The notes: generated by a model not told the origin, from the sequence alone. 64,000 bases of DNA from JAGXLC01 sp964461045 (GCA_964461045.1 CAYWSJ010000004.1:1-64000), one strand, 5' to 3'; positions 44,211 through 53,518 are shown, counted from the first letter of the stretch. Made by a program: numbers and translations.

Positions 44211-45320
44211 ATGAGAAGAATTTCTGCAAATTATATATTACCTGTTAATTCGCCTCCAATAAGGAATGGAATTATAGAACTTGATGAAAAAGGTTTTATT
44301 ATTGATATAATTGATCCCGGTAAAACATTTAAAGAAATCAGAAACCTGGAATTTTATAATGGTGTCTTAATTCCGGGTTTTATTGATTCTTACAGCAGAC
44401 TTGAATTTTCCTGCCTAGAAGAAGAACCTGCATCAAACATGAGTCCTGTTGAATTTTATAGTAGAATTAAAGAAAAGAGTGCATCAATTTCCTTTGAAAA
44501 AAAACAGAAAATCCTGAAAAATGCAGATTTTTTTAAGAATGCATCAGGAATAGCTGCTGCCCTGGATCATTGTTTTTTTAATGATACCTTTCCTGTGAAA
44601 AAAAACAGCCAGGTTTACTATTATACTTTAATCGAAGCAATCTCAAAGTTAGAATCCGCAGATGATTATATTAAGAATGCCGGAGAAATATTAAAACAAA
44701 TGATTGAATTATACTCAATCCAAGGTAATCTTACTCCTGCAGCGTTATTTTCTGTAAACAGTAAGTTCCATGGTGATCTTATTCGTAAAAATCCAGTTCC
44801 TTCAATTTATTCTGTCTCCCTCTTTAAAGCCAATGAAAAGTATTCCAGGGAAAACCTTAACGAGAATGTAGACTATTTTTTTAAGGATTGGTTGCGATGC
44901 GATAATAATGTATTGTTCATTAGAGATTTTTATGATAAATTTTCAGGTAACGTAATTAGCATGCCCGGGGATTATAAAAATATTTATTATACTTTGAATT
45001 ATCCTTTCGGACAAAGTTTGCCATCCTTAAGTTTTTTGAGTGAAAAATCCGGGTTTATAACTTTGGGAACAGGTTGCCGGCCTGCTGGTAATACCTCATC
45101 AATCTTAGATGTAATCAAAGAATTGCAGCGATTATCTTCCTCTGTTAACTTCAATGAGTTGTTATCCTGGAGTACGATTAACGGTGCCAGGGCACTGGGT
45201 ATGGAAGATTCATACGGCACACTTGAGAAAAATAAAAAACCCGGTATTAACCTGTTAGAGCCTTTTGACTTTTCTAAATGGAGGTTAAAAGAAGAAAGCA
45301 CTGTTAAAAAACTTGCCTGA
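44211..45320 (+). CDS. Amidohydrolase-fold protein lacking the metal-binding residues
   Basis: A 369-residue member of the amidohydrolase superfamily by layout: N-terminal beta-sandwich part (NGIIELDEKGFIIDI), GVLIPGFID at the first barrel strand, and a C-terminus like aminodeoxyfutalosine-deaminase-type relatives (SSILDVIKELQ, LLSWSTINGARALGMED, YGTLEKNKKPGINLL). The HxH metal motif after GFID is SYSRLEFS (59-66), the later His of a HAPYS-type motif is missing (about 175-186), and the last Asp (GTDS type) is GTGC (about 286-289). Catalysis by the normal metal route is therefore unlikely. The frame is intact, so it is probably a kept non-enzymatic relative. Confidence 0.75.
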   Translation: MRRISANYILPVNSPPIRNGIIELDEKGFIIDIIDPGKTFKEIRNLEFYNGVLIPGFIDSYSRLEFSCLEEEPASNMSPVEFYSRIKEKSASISFEKKQKILKNADFFKNASGIAAALDHCFFNDTFPVKKNSQVYYYTLIEAISKLESADDYIKNAGEILKQMIELYSIQGNLTPAALFSVNSKFHGDLIRKNPVPSIYSVSLFKANEKYSRENLNENVDYFFKDWLRCDNNVLFIRDFYDKFSGNVISMPGDYKNIYYTLNYPFGQSLPSLSFLSEKSGFITLGTGCRPAGNTSSILDVIKELQRLSSSVNFNELLSWSTINGARALGMEDSYGTLEKNKKPGINLLEPFDFSKWRLKEESTVKKLA

Positions 45321-45365
45321 TTTTTATTACTTCCTGATTTTTCATGTAGAATTTTTCTTTTAATG

Positions 45366-45373
45366 TATCTTTG
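45366..45373 (+). promoter_or_regulatory. -7 promoter box of the radical SAM gene
   Basis: TATCTTTG, exact TAnnTTTG, 20 bases before the ATG at 45394. It supports that ATG over the TTG at 45385, which would leave a leader of only a few bases. Confidence 0.45.
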
Positions 45374-45393
45374 TTCAGCAAAATTTGAAATCT

Positions 45394-46170
45394 ATGGCTA
45401 CTTTTTTGTTCGATGAGATTATTTTTGGCCCTGTAAGCAGCAGACGCCTTGGAGCTTCTTTAGGTATAAACCTGCTTCCCAATGACAGGAAAATCTGCAC
45501 TTTTAATTGTATTTACTGTGAATGTGGCTGGACTGATAAGAATGTTAATAAAAAGAGCTTTCACCCGAGGAAGGAAGTGAGTTCTAACCTGGAAAGCAAA
45601 CTAAAAAAAATGATCCAAAATAAGGAGCCATTAGACACCATCACGTTTGCCGGAAATGGTGAACCTACCATGCATCCGGAGTTTGATTTGATTATTCAGG
45701 ATACCATTGGAATAAGAAACCGCTTGTTTCCCAAAGCAAAAATTGCTGTTCTGTCTAATGCCAGTTTACTGCACAAGCCAAAAGTTTTTAATGCATTGAC
45801 TCAAATCGATCAAAGCATTTTAAAGCTTGATTCGGTTTTTGAAGATACTGTTCAACTGATAAATCAACCCTATAAAGGATTCGATCTAAAGAGAACGATT
45901 AACAACCTTATTCGTTTCAACAGGGGATCAATTATTCAGACAATGTTCATAAAAGGTTCTTATGAAGGACAGACTTTTGACAATACAAAAGAAGAAGAGT
46001 TGGAGCCCTGGTTACAAACGATAAAAAAAATTAATCCGGTGCAGGTAATGATTTATACAATAGCAAGAGATACTCCTGCAGAAGGAATAAAAAAAATACC
46101 CTATGAGAAACTGAAAGAGATAGGAGAAAGGGTAGAAAATTTAGGTATTTCTGTTCAAATTAGTGATTAA
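45394..46170 (+). CDS. Radical SAM protein
   Basis: 258 residues from ATG 45394. The 4Fe-4S cluster site is CTFNCIYCECG (CxxxCxxC, near 31-41), preceded by FGPVSSRRLGASLGIN, and TFAGNGEPTMHPEF (near 82-95) holds the SAM-contact glycine motif. This layout fits the subgroup with wybutosine-type/YfkB-like relatives, but I cannot assign the reaction. Cytoplasmic. The glycosyltransferase frame starts 2 bases after its stop. Confidence 0.85.
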   Translation: MATFLFDEIIFGPVSSRRLGASLGINLLPNDRKICTFNCIYCECGWTDKNVNKKSFHPRKEVSSNLESKLKKMIQNKEPLDTITFAGNGEPTMHPEFDLIIQDTIGIRNRLFPKAKIAVLSNASLLHKPKVFNALTQIDQSILKLDSVFEDTVQLINQPYKGFDLKRTINNLIRFNRGSIIQTMFIKGSYEGQTFDNTKEEELEPWLQTIKKINPVQVMIYTIARDTPAEGIKKIPYEKLKEIGERVENLGISVQISD

Positions 46171-46172
46171 TT

Positions 46173-47270
46173 TTGAATTCTGGCCAAAAAAAACGGGTTT
46201 TAGTTGCCCCCTTAAACTGGGGGCTAGGGCATGCAGCAAGAATAATTCCAATTATTAAACTGCTTATAGAACAAGAATTTGATGTTATTATAGGTGCATA
46301 TGGAAGATCTGGAGAGCTTTTAAAAAGAGAATTCCCGAATCTTAAATATATTGAATTTCCTTCCTATAGCATAGAATATTCAACATGTAATAAACAGACG
46401 ATAAAAATATTGTTTCAGATTCCGGCAATACTATTCTGGACATTAAAGGAGCACTTCAGGTTAAAAAAAATTGTCAGGAAGCATTACATATCGATTGTTA
46501 TCTCTGACCACAGGTACGGTCTCTGGAACAAAAAAACCTATAACATTTTTCTTATTCATCAGCTTAATATGCGATTTCCTAAAGGAGTCCGAATATTTGA
46601 GAATTTATTTAATAAGCTTCAGCATTATGTGATCAGGAAATATAATGAATGCTGGGTCCCTGATTTTGAATTTCCTGATAATCTTGGTGGAGAGTTGACC
46701 CGTCAACCCCGGGGTATTATGAATTTAAAATATACCGGACCTTTGTCCAGGTTTAAGGATTTGAGTATATACAATAAAAATGAAAGAACTTATGAGATTT
46801 TGGTGGTACTTTCAGGCCCTGAGCCACAAAGGACAATTCTGGAAGATAAGCTGGTGAAAGAACTTCAGGAAATAAAAAAAACGGTTTTGTTTGTGCGAGG
46901 AGTTGTAGGACAAGATGAGATTTACGCAAAGGAGGGTATTCATTATGTAGATATGCTCACTTCTGATAAGCTTGGAAAATATTTAGCTTTAGCAGAATGT
47001 GTAATATGCAGGTCTGGTTATACTTCTGTAATGGATTTATATCTATTACAGAAAAAAGCTATACTAATACCAACGCCCGGGCAGCCGGAGCAAGAATATC
47101 TTGCATGGTGGCTGGATTCAAAGGGTTATTTTATAAAGACAGAACAGGATAAACTTTTATTTGAGAATGCCATTAAAAGACTTCAATCAGTAAAATTTCC
47201 AGAATTAAATTATAACGATGCTCTTCTCTGTCTGGTAAACAAGATTAGTTCTAAAACAGCATATATGTAG
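46173..47270 (+). CDS. MurG-like glycosyltransferase (GT28 C-terminal domain)
   Basis: About 365 residues with a Gly-rich N-terminal loop, LVAPLNWGLGHAARIIP (near 10-26), and a C-terminal nucleotide-sugar domain with LVVLSGPEPQR and CRSGYTSVMDLYLLQKKAI (near 275-293). This fits the GT-B fold of MurG-like enzymes that move a sugar from UDP-sugar to a lipid or glycan. No ATG exists in the early frame: an in-frame stop at 46164 leaves only TTG 46173 (or ATT 46170), so TTG is the probable start, likely helped by coupling to the upstream stop. The 3' end overlaps the convergent PAP2-like gene by 20 bases. Acceptor unknown. Confidence 0.8.
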   Translation: MNSGQKKRVLVAPLNWGLGHAARIIPIIKLLIEQEFDVIIGAYGRSGELLKREFPNLKYIEFPSYSIEYSTCNKQTIKILFQIPAILFWTLKEHFRLKKIVRKHYISIVISDHRYGLWNKKTYNIFLIHQLNMRFPKGVRIFENLFNKLQHYVIRKYNECWVPDFEFPDNLGGELTRQPRGIMNLKYTGPLSRFKDLSIYNKNERTYEILVVLSGPEPQRTILEDKLVKELQEIKKTVLFVRGVVGQDEIYAKEGIHYVDMLTSDKLGKYLALAECVICRSGYTSVMDLYLLQKKAILIPTPGQPEQEYLAWWLDSKGYFIKTEQDKLLFENAIKRLQSVKFPELNYNDALLCLVNKISSKTAYM

Positions 47271-47859
47271 CGATTAGAACCACTACCCCCGTCCCGAAAC
47301 CGGTATATATTTGCCCGGGATTATGGAGTTTGAGTATCATTCTGGATGATCCCAAAAGACCTGCAACAAAAATGGTCGCTATTATGTAAGGTATAAAGTC
47401 GGTATTCATATTAAAAGTGAAGACAATAAGCGCACCAAACAGTCCTCCGATTCCTGCCATATGTGCACTGATTTTCCATTTAATACTAATCAGCAGTATC
47501 ACTACAATTATAAAGGCGGCTGCCAGAATGAGGTTGTTAATTGTGTCTGGAACACCCATTCTCCCAAGCATCATATAAGCGATAAAATATAATATTCCAA
47601 TTACTGCAAAAGGTAAATAACGTTCCCTGGTGGTTTTCATCTCAAAATTATTGATTACCTTTTGAAAGTAGAAAAGAGGGATAAAAGCCAGTGGTATGAT
47701 GCATGTGCTCAAAAATATTGACAGAAAAATAAGTTTCTTTGCTTCATAGGGCAGCAAAGAATAAAAAGTTTCAGAATTAAAAAGAATAAGCAATCCGTAA
47801 GTAGGAATTAGTAAGGGGTTAAATATTCCGGATATTGTTTTGGCTATTATTCTTTTCAT
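47251..47859 (-). CDS. PAP2-like membrane protein
   Basis: A 202-residue protein with about six membrane spans. KISAHMAGIGG and SSRMILKLHNPGQIYTG recall the phosphatase motifs of the PAP2 family (PSGH and SRx5HxxxD). The usual final Asp is Gln here, so full activity is uncertain, though the two His are kept. Relatives remove phosphate from lipid phosphates. It follows rpoN by 5 bases and is the last gene of the asnS-rpoN run. Confidence 0.68.
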   Translation of the reverse strand: MKRIIAKTISGIFNPLLIPTYGLLILFNSETFYSLLPYEAKKLIFLSIFLSTCIIPLAFIPLFYFQKVINNFEMKTTRERYLPFAVIGILYFIAYMMLGRMGVPDTINNLILAAAFIIVVILLISIKWKISAHMAGIGGLFGALIVFTFNMNTDFIPYIIATIFVAGLLGSSRMILKLHNPGQIYTGFGTGVVVLIATYMLF

Positions 47860-47864
47860 TGGTT

Positions 47865-49319
47865 TTATTTTATTTCCTTTCTGAGTCTGGCAACAGGCAG
47901 GCCTAATTGTTCTCTGTATTTTGCCACGGTTCTTCTTGCAATTTTATATCCCTTTTCTTTCAGGATAGAGGCCAGTTTTTCATCAGTCAGGGGCTTTTTC
48001 TTTTCTTCATTATCAATACATTCCTTCAGGATAGATTTAATTTGGCGGGTTGATACCTCTTCTCCGTCTTCTTTCTGCATTCCTTCAGAAAAGAAATATT
48101 TCAGCGGATAAATTCCAAAATAGGTTTGTATATATTTGCTGTTTGCAACCCTGGATATTGTTGAAATGTCGAGTCCTGTTTTTTCTGCAATGTCTTTCAG
48201 AATCATAGGCTTGAGCTTTGATTCATCCCCGGTCTGAAAAAAATCATATTGATATTCAATAATGGCATTCATTGTTAGCAGAAGCGTATTCTGTCTTTGT
48301 TTTATGGCATCAATAAACCATTTTGCTGAATCCAGTTTTTGTTTGACAAAACTTACAGCTTCTTTCTGCTCTTTGGTTTGGTTTTTTTTGTTTTTCTGAT
48401 AATCTTCAAGCATTTCGCTGTAATTCCTGTTAATTCTTAGATCAGGTACGTTTTTGCTGTTCAGGCTTAGTTCTAGTTTGCCATCGTTATTTTCCAGTAT
48501 AAAGTCAGGAATTATGGTTTGAAACGAGCGTGATTCTTTATCGGATAAAGCAGCTCCTGGTTTAGGGTTTAGTTTCAGAATTTCATCAATGGCTTCCTGT
48601 AGTTCATCATCCGATATTTTCAGGCGGGTTTTAATTTTTTCGTAGTGCTTCTTGGTAAATTCGTGAAAAAATTGCTGAAGAATTTGTTTTGCAAGAGAGA
48701 TATAACGGTCATTGTCATCTTTATGTTGTATTTGAAGAAGCAGGCATTCCCGTAAATTTCTTGCACCAACTCCTGCAGGTTCCAAATTTTGTATAATTTT
48801 CAGGATATCTTCAAGTTCTTCTTCAGAGGTTTTAATGTTCTGAGTAAAGGCAAGATCATTAACAATAGATTCGATTTTACGCCGCAAATAACCGTCTTCA
48901 TCAATATTGCCAATAATGTAAAGCGCAAGCATGTACTCACGTTCTGTTAATGACTTAAGTCCTATCTGGTTTTCAAGGTATTCATGGAATGAAACACTTA
49001 CAGAGAAAGGGATCTCCTCCTTTTTGTCTTCCTGTGATGAATTTTTAGAGTAGAGTTTATAATTTGGTATATCTTCATCATTGATATAATCCTCAAAAGA
49101 AAATTCCTCCTCATTGTTGTAGTTTTCCTCTTCTTCCTCTACAGGTGATTCCAGGTCATCACCCTGATCACCTTCTTCCAGCACCGGATTTTCTTCCAGT
49201 TCATTTTTAATTCTTTGTTCAAGCTGCAATGTAGGAATTTCCAGCAGCTTAATCATTTGGATCTGCTGTGGAGAGAGTTTTTGTAGTAATTTTTGATCTA
49301 AACTTTGCTTTAACATCAC
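47865..49319 (-). CDS. rpoN: RNA polymerase sigma-54 factor
   Basis: 484 residues. The N-terminal activator region (LSPQQIQMIKLLEIPTLQLE) is Gln/Leu rich, an acidic linker follows (about 58-85), then the core-binding part and a C-terminal RpoN box (ARRTVAKYREQLGLP). All regions are in order and complete. Sigma-54 needs AAA+ activators to open promoters; none is encoded in this window. Lies 8 bases after asnS. Confidence 0.96.
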   Translation of the reverse strand: MMLKQSLDQKLLQKLSPQQIQMIKLLEIPTLQLEQRIKNELEENPVLEEGDQGDDLESPVEEEEENYNNEEEFSFEDYINDEDIPNYKLYSKNSSQEDKKEEIPFSVSVSFHEYLENQIGLKSLTEREYMLALYIIGNIDEDGYLRRKIESIVNDLAFTQNIKTSEEELEDILKIIQNLEPAGVGARNLRECLLLQIQHKDDNDRYISLAKQILQQFFHEFTKKHYEKIKTRLKISDDELQEAIDEILKLNPKPGAALSDKESRSFQTIIPDFILENNDGKLELSLNSKNVPDLRINRNYSEMLEDYQKNKKNQTKEQKEAVSFVKQKLDSAKWFIDAIKQRQNTLLLTMNAIIEYQYDFFQTGDESKLKPMILKDIAEKTGLDISTISRVANSKYIQTYFGIYPLKYFFSEGMQKEDGEEVSTRQIKSILKECIDNEEKKKPLTDEKLASILKEKGYKIARRTVAKYREQLGLPVARLRKEIK

Positions 49320-49327
49320 ATATTTTC

Positions 49328-50722
49328 TTAAAATTCAGCATTTTTTGGCACTCTTGGGAAAGGAATTACATCCCTGATATTACCCAGGCCTGTAATGAAT
49401 AGCATGAGCCTTTCAAAACCTAAGCCAAATCCACTATGTGGAGCAGTGCCAAATTTTCTTGTTTCCAGATACCACCACAGATCTTTTTTGGGTATCTTTA
49501 ATTCTTTAATTCTTTTATTTAGTTTTTCATAGTTCTCTTCTCTTTGTGATCCCCCTATAACTTCACCTATCTTTGGGAACAGAACATCCAGAGCACGTAC
49601 TGTTTTGTCATCATCATTTTGCTTCATGTAGAAAGCTTTGATAGATTTAGGGTAATCCACAACAATAACTGGTCTTTTAAAGTGTTTTTCAACCAGGTAT
49701 TTCTCATGTTCTGCTTGTAAATCTACACCCCATTTTACGGGGAATTCCCATTTTTGTTCTGTTTTTTCCAGGATTTCGATTGCTTCTGTGTATGTAATTC
49801 TTTTGTAGGTATTTTTAGTTACAAATTTTAATCTGTCGATAAGTTCTTCGTCGTACATTTTTGCCATAAACTCCAGGTCATCCATGCAATTTTCCAGGGC
49901 ATACCTGATCAGGGATTTCGTGAAATCTTCGGCAAGGTCCATGTTGTCTTCATTATCGTAGAAAGCCATTTCCGGTTCAATCATCCAGAATTCTGCCAGG
50001 TGCCTCGGGGTATTAGAGTTTTCTGCCCTGAATGTTGGGCCAAAGGTGTAAACTTTTGAAAGCGCCAGAGCACCAAGTTCAGCCTCTAGCTGGCCTGAAA
50101 CAGTAAGGTTTGTTTCTTTCCCAAAAAAGTCCTGCGAAAAGTCTGTTTTTCCTTTTTCATTTTGTGGTGTATTTTGCAGGTCCAAAGTGGTAACCCTGAA
50201 CATTTCTCCGGCTCCTTCAGCGTCTGATCCGGTTATTATTGGTGTATGCAGGTAGTAAAAATTATTGTCATTAAAATATTTATGTATGGCAAAAGACATG
50301 GCATGCCTCAAACGGGTTACAGCTCCAAAGGTATTGGTTCTGAACCGTAAGTGTGCAATTTCCCTTAAAAACTCCATGGAATGTCCTTTCTTTTGAAGCG
50401 GGTATTTGTTAGGATCAGCGGTTCCGTATATGGAAATTTCTTTGGCCTGTATCTCAAATTTCTGGCCTTTCCCCATGGATTCTACTAATTTTCCTGTAAC
50501 AGCTATGCTTGCTCCTGTAGAAATATCTCTTAGTGTTTTTTCATTTTCTTCATTTACTTCTACAACAACCTGGATGTTGTGTATGGTGGATCCATCATTT
50601 AAGGCTATAAATTTTACGTTTTTATTACCTCTTTTAGTTCGAACCCATCCTTTTGCTATGATTTCTTCATTCAGATTTTTTCCTTTCAGTAGTTCTTTTA
50701 TTGCTGTGTTTGTTCTTTCCAT
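49328..50722 (-). CDS. asnS: Asparagine--tRNA ligase
   Basis: 464 residues, class II synthetase. OB-fold anticodon domain at the start (GWVRTKRGNKNVKFIALNDGST shortened), class II motif 2 FRAENSNTPRHLAEFWMIEPE (shortened; FRAE with N that marks AsnRS) and motif 3 GFGLGFERLMLFITG. Charges tRNA-Asn. First gene of the asnS-rpoN-PAP2 run. Confidence 0.96.
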   Translation of the reverse strand: MERTNTAIKELLKGKNLNEEIIAKGWVRTKRGNKNVKFIALNDGSTIHNIQVVVEVNEENEKTLRDISTGASIAVTGKLVESMGKGQKFEIQAKEISIYGTADPNKYPLQKKGHSMEFLREIAHLRFRTNTFGAVTRLRHAMSFAIHKYFNDNNFYYLHTPIITGSDAEGAGEMFRVTTLDLQNTPQNEKGKTDFSQDFFGKETNLTVSGQLEAELGALALSKVYTFGPTFRAENSNTPRHLAEFWMIEPEMAFYDNEDNMDLAEDFTKSLIRYALENCMDDLEFMAKMYDEELIDRLKFVTKNTYKRITYTEAIEILEKTEQKWEFPVKWGVDLQAEHEKYLVEKHFKRPVIVVDYPKSIKAFYMKQNDDDKTVRALDVLFPKIGEVIGGSQREENYEKLNKRIKELKIPKKDLWWYLETRKFGTAPHSGFGLGFERLMLFITGLGNIRDVIPFPRVPKNAEF

Positions 50723-50753
50723 GAGTTGTAATTTATTCTGTTAATGTTCGCTA

Positions 50754-50761
50754 CAAAAATA
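50754..50761 (-). promoter_or_regulatory. -7 promoter box of the asnS-rpoN operon
   Basis: The minus strand reads TATTTTTG, an exact TAnnTTTG match, 31 bases ahead of the asnS start. TTG/TTTG elements lie 15 and 23 bases further upstream, so the -33 box is ambiguous. Confidence 0.45.
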
Positions 50762-50922
50762 CAATAAAATATCCCACAATATAACAAAATATAGAACTAA
50801 AGTCCAAGTGAAATAGGCTTATAAAATTTGCATTTGTCATTATTTTTTTTTATATTAAACTGGATTGCCTTTTTTAGGATTGATCCCTAACACGTTAATA
50901 ATTAAACAAAAATATAATAATT

Positions 50923-51708
50923 ATGAAATGGATTGTTGAATACGAGTTAAATGACATTGAAAATGCGCAAGAGAGAGCTTCATTGGTTATAAATGATATT
51001 CTTCAGGAATTTGAAAGATTAATTCCTGATGGACCTCCATTAGGATATAAACCCATTAAACTTATTAATGATAAAACGGCTGGTCCAACCTTATACTGGC
51101 CGCTGGGGAAAGATTTTTACAAGATTGGGTTGAATATTTCTAATGTATTTTATAACCAGGTGGCTTTTCAATTTAGCCAGGAGATTTGTCGTATCTATTG
51201 TGATCCAAGAATTAATAATTGGTTTATAGAACTTGTTGATCATGTCACAGCCTTATATATGCTGGAGTTTTTGGGGTATAAATGGGAAATTGATCCGCCT
51301 TTAGATGATCTGAAAGAGTATCACGAAAATTTCACAAATTATAGAAGCAATTTGTTGGGTACAGCTTTCAGTAAAATTGATATGGTAAAATATCAGATAT
51401 CTAATGAATGGGTTAAATACCAGGTAAATAAATTAATTGGTCAGGAATCAAGGAATAAAGGAAAAATGTTGCTGATAGCATATGAACTTTTATCACTGTT
51501 TAAGGAAGCAGATGAGAATTGGTTAATGTTACCTTATATTGGACAATGCTCGGACCCGGCTCCCCCTGAAGATTCTACTAATTTGGTTACAAACAGAAAA
51601 GCTATACCTGATTTTAAGAAACTACTGGAGGCAGTTCCTAACGAGACAAAGCCATTTGTGCAAAAATTGATTGATAAATTTGGAGTTTTCGAAGAAGAAC
51701 CAACATAA
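50923..51708 (+). CDS. Unknown protein, possibly a degenerate gluzincin peptidase
   Basis: A 261-residue cytoplasmic-looking protein with no signal peptide. I do not recognise a family with confidence. The stretch FQFSQEICRIYCDPRINNWFIE (shortened by two; near 83-103) has the spacing of zinc-peptidase helices in which HExxH is followed by a WFxE segment, but here the motif is QEICR, so zinc binding would be lost. The stress-protein gene starts 11 bases after its stop, so both are cotranscribed. The 200-base upstream gap is a divergent promoter region shared with asnS. Confidence 0.5.
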   Translation: MKWIVEYELNDIENAQERASLVINDILQEFERLIPDGPPLGYKPIKLINDKTAGPTLYWPLGKDFYKIGLNISNVFYNQVAFQFSQEICRIYCDPRINNWFIELVDHVTALYMLEFLGYKWEIDPPLDDLKEYHENFTNYRSNLLGTAFSKIDMVKYQISNEWVKYQVNKLIGQESRNKGKMLLIAYELLSLFKEADENWLMLPYIGQCSDPAPPEDSTNLVTNRKAIPDFKKLLEAVPNETKPFVQKLIDKFGVFEEEPT

Positions 51709-51719
51709 AAACAGGGATT

Positions 51720-52841
51720 ATGGAAGATAAATTATTTACAGTAGCCATACATAATTATAGCAGGGCTCAACTTTTAAAAGGGAGGCTTAATGCTGAGGGA
51801 ATAGAGTGTTATTTAAAAAATGTTAATTTGGTTCATTCGGCTGTTCCGGGTGGTGTAAAAGTAAAAGTAAATGGGAAAGACCTTGAGAAAGCTTTACGCA
51901 TAATCGAAAAGGTAAGTGAGGAATACAGAGAAGAAGACAGTGAACAATCAGATATTCCCAAAAGAGTGCAAAGGATTTTGGTTCCTGTGGATTTTTCTCA
52001 TTATTCGAAGAATGCATGTAAATATGCCATAGGGCTGGCCAGTAAGCTTGAAGCTGAAATAAAACTGTTGCATGTTTATTATAACCCTGTGGTAAATTCA
52101 ATGCCGATGACTGATACTTACTATTACCAGGTAAATCTTGACGAGATAATCAGGGATATTGAACTCAGAGCTAAGAAGCAGATGGAAGAATTTTACCAGG
52201 AAATTAAAAGTCAGATTGACAATGAAAAACCGGAGAATGTTAAACTGGATTATACCCTGATCAGGGGGATAACTCATGAAGAAATAATTATAAAAAGTGA
52301 GGATTACCAACCAGATGTCATAATAGTAGGAACAAGAGGGCATGGAGAAAAACAAGGTGATCTTATCGGCGGAGTAACGCGAAAAATTATTAATAAATCT
52401 CAGTTCCCTGTATTGGCAATCCCTGAAAACTCAGAATATAAAGGTATTAGTAATGTAAATATTATGTATACGACGGATTTTGATGATTCTGATTTTGAGG
52501 CTATCAAAAAACTGATGAATCTTGTGAGTCAGTTTAATGTGCGTCTCCATTGTGTGCATATAAGTTCAAGTGATACAAATGAAATCGATCAGGTTAAGAT
52601 GAACCTTTTAAAGGAACACATTAAAAGAGATTTCAGCCAGCAGATGTTTGAATGTGACATAATAGAGAAAGATGATGTACTTGAAGGAATTCAGGAATTT
52701 GTAGAGGAAAAGAGCATTGATATTATTTCATTGGTAACTCACAAGAGAAATATTATTACAAAACTCCTTAATCCGAGCATTGCAAAAAGACTATTATTCC
52801 ACTCCAACGTCCCTTTGTTGGTTTTTCATGCACAGGAATAA
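51720..52841 (+). CDS. Universal stress protein with N-terminal DUF2007 domain and tandem Usp domains
   Basis: 373 residues. Residues 1-70 fit DUF2007 (KLFTVAIHNYSRAQLLKGRL, NVNLVHSAVPGGVKV). Then a Usp domain (RILVPVDFSHYSKNACKYAI at about 84-103; VIIVGTRGHGEKQGDLIGG) and a second, more divergent one (NIMYTTDFDDSDFEAI to LLVFHAQE). The first has most of an ATP-binding loop (GxxGxxxxxxxxxG); the second lacks it. Probably a cytoplasmic stress or nucleotide-responsive protein. DUF2007 alone is of unknown role. Its terminator lies inside the neighbouring ispD gene. Confidence 0.85.
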   Translation: MEDKLFTVAIHNYSRAQLLKGRLNAEGIECYLKNVNLVHSAVPGGVKVKVNGKDLEKALRIIEKVSEEYREEDSEQSDIPKRVQRILVPVDFSHYSKNACKYAIGLASKLEAEIKLLHVYYNPVVNSMPMTDTYYYQVNLDEIIRDIELRAKKQMEEFYQEIKSQIDNEKPENVKLDYTLIRGITHEEIIIKSEDYQPDVIIVGTRGHGEKQGDLIGGVTRKIINKSQFPVLAIPENSEYKGISNVNIMYTTDFDDSDFEAIKKLMNLVSQFNVRLHCVHISSSDTNEIDQVKMNLLKEHIKRDFSQQMFECDIIEKDDVLEGIQEFVEEKSIDIISLVTHKRNIITKLLNPSIAKRLLFHSNVPLLVFHAQE

Positions 52842-52846
52842 ATAAA

Positions 52847-53518
52847 CTATTCGAATGAATTTAAAAGAGCCTCTGCAATGCGGAGGTCTTTTTTTGTGGT
52901 AATTTTAATATTTTCCGGATTCCCTTCTACCAGGTTTATGTCAACCCCTGTATTCTCAACTACACTGGCGTCATCGGTGAAACTATCCTGGAAGTCTTGT
53001 TGATAAGCCTTTTTTAGTAGGTTACTTTGAAACACCTGGGGCGTTTGAATGATTCTGTATTGATTGCGATCTACCGCTTTGTTCTTTTCGTTGGTAATAA
53101 AACGAATAGAAGGTTCAATTTTTATGGCAGGTACTGCATTTCCTTTTTCAGAGGCAATTTTAAAAGCATTTTTTATAGTCCGGGTGGAAACCAGGGGTCT
53201 TACACCATCATGAACAGCCACTAAGCAAGATTCATTAATATTTCTTAGTCCGTTTTCAACCGATTGGAAACGTGTGCGCCCGCCATATGCTAACTTATGC
53301 GGAATGTCAAACTTGTATTCCTTACAGATCTTTTTCCATTGCGTAATTTCATTTTCAGGAAGGACTAAAATTATTTCAATTTCTTTGCTTAACGAATAAA
53401 AGCGTTTTAACGTGTGTATTAAGACAGGTTCATTTCCTATTTTTAAAAATTGTTTGGGAGTTTCAGACAACATTCTTGTACCTTTACCCCCTGCAACAAT
53501 TATTACTTTGCGTTTCAT
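52847..53518 (-). CDS. ispD: 2-C-methyl-D-erythritol 4-phosphate cytidylyltransferase
   Basis: 223 residues. Joins CTP with methylerythritol phosphate in the MEP isoprenoid pathway. CTP loop IIVAGGKGTRML (near 5-16), VAVHDGVRPLVS (near 99-110) and TDDASVVE near the end match IspD. The first loop has GGKGTR where many have AGxGxR. Normal length. The convergent stress-protein gene stops only 5 bases from its own stop. Confidence 0.92.
   Translation of the reverse strand: MKRKVIIVAGGKGTRMLSETPKQFLKIGNEPVLIHTLKRFYSLSKEIEIILVLPENEITQWKKICKEYKFDIPHKLAYGGRTRFQSVENGLRNINESCLVAVHDGVRPLVSTRTIKNAFKIASEKGNAVPAIKIEPSIRFITNEKNKAVDRNQYRIIQTPQVFQSNLLKKAYQQDFQDSFTDDASVVENTGVDINLVEGNPENIKITTKKDLRIAEALLNSFE
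52863..52897 (+). terminator. Terminator for the stress-protein gene, lying within ispD
   Basis: AAAAGAGCCTCTGC pairs with GCGGAGGTCTTTT (one bulged G, one wobble) around AAT, followed by a T run. It lies inside the last codons of ispD on the other strand. Confidence 0.6.
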
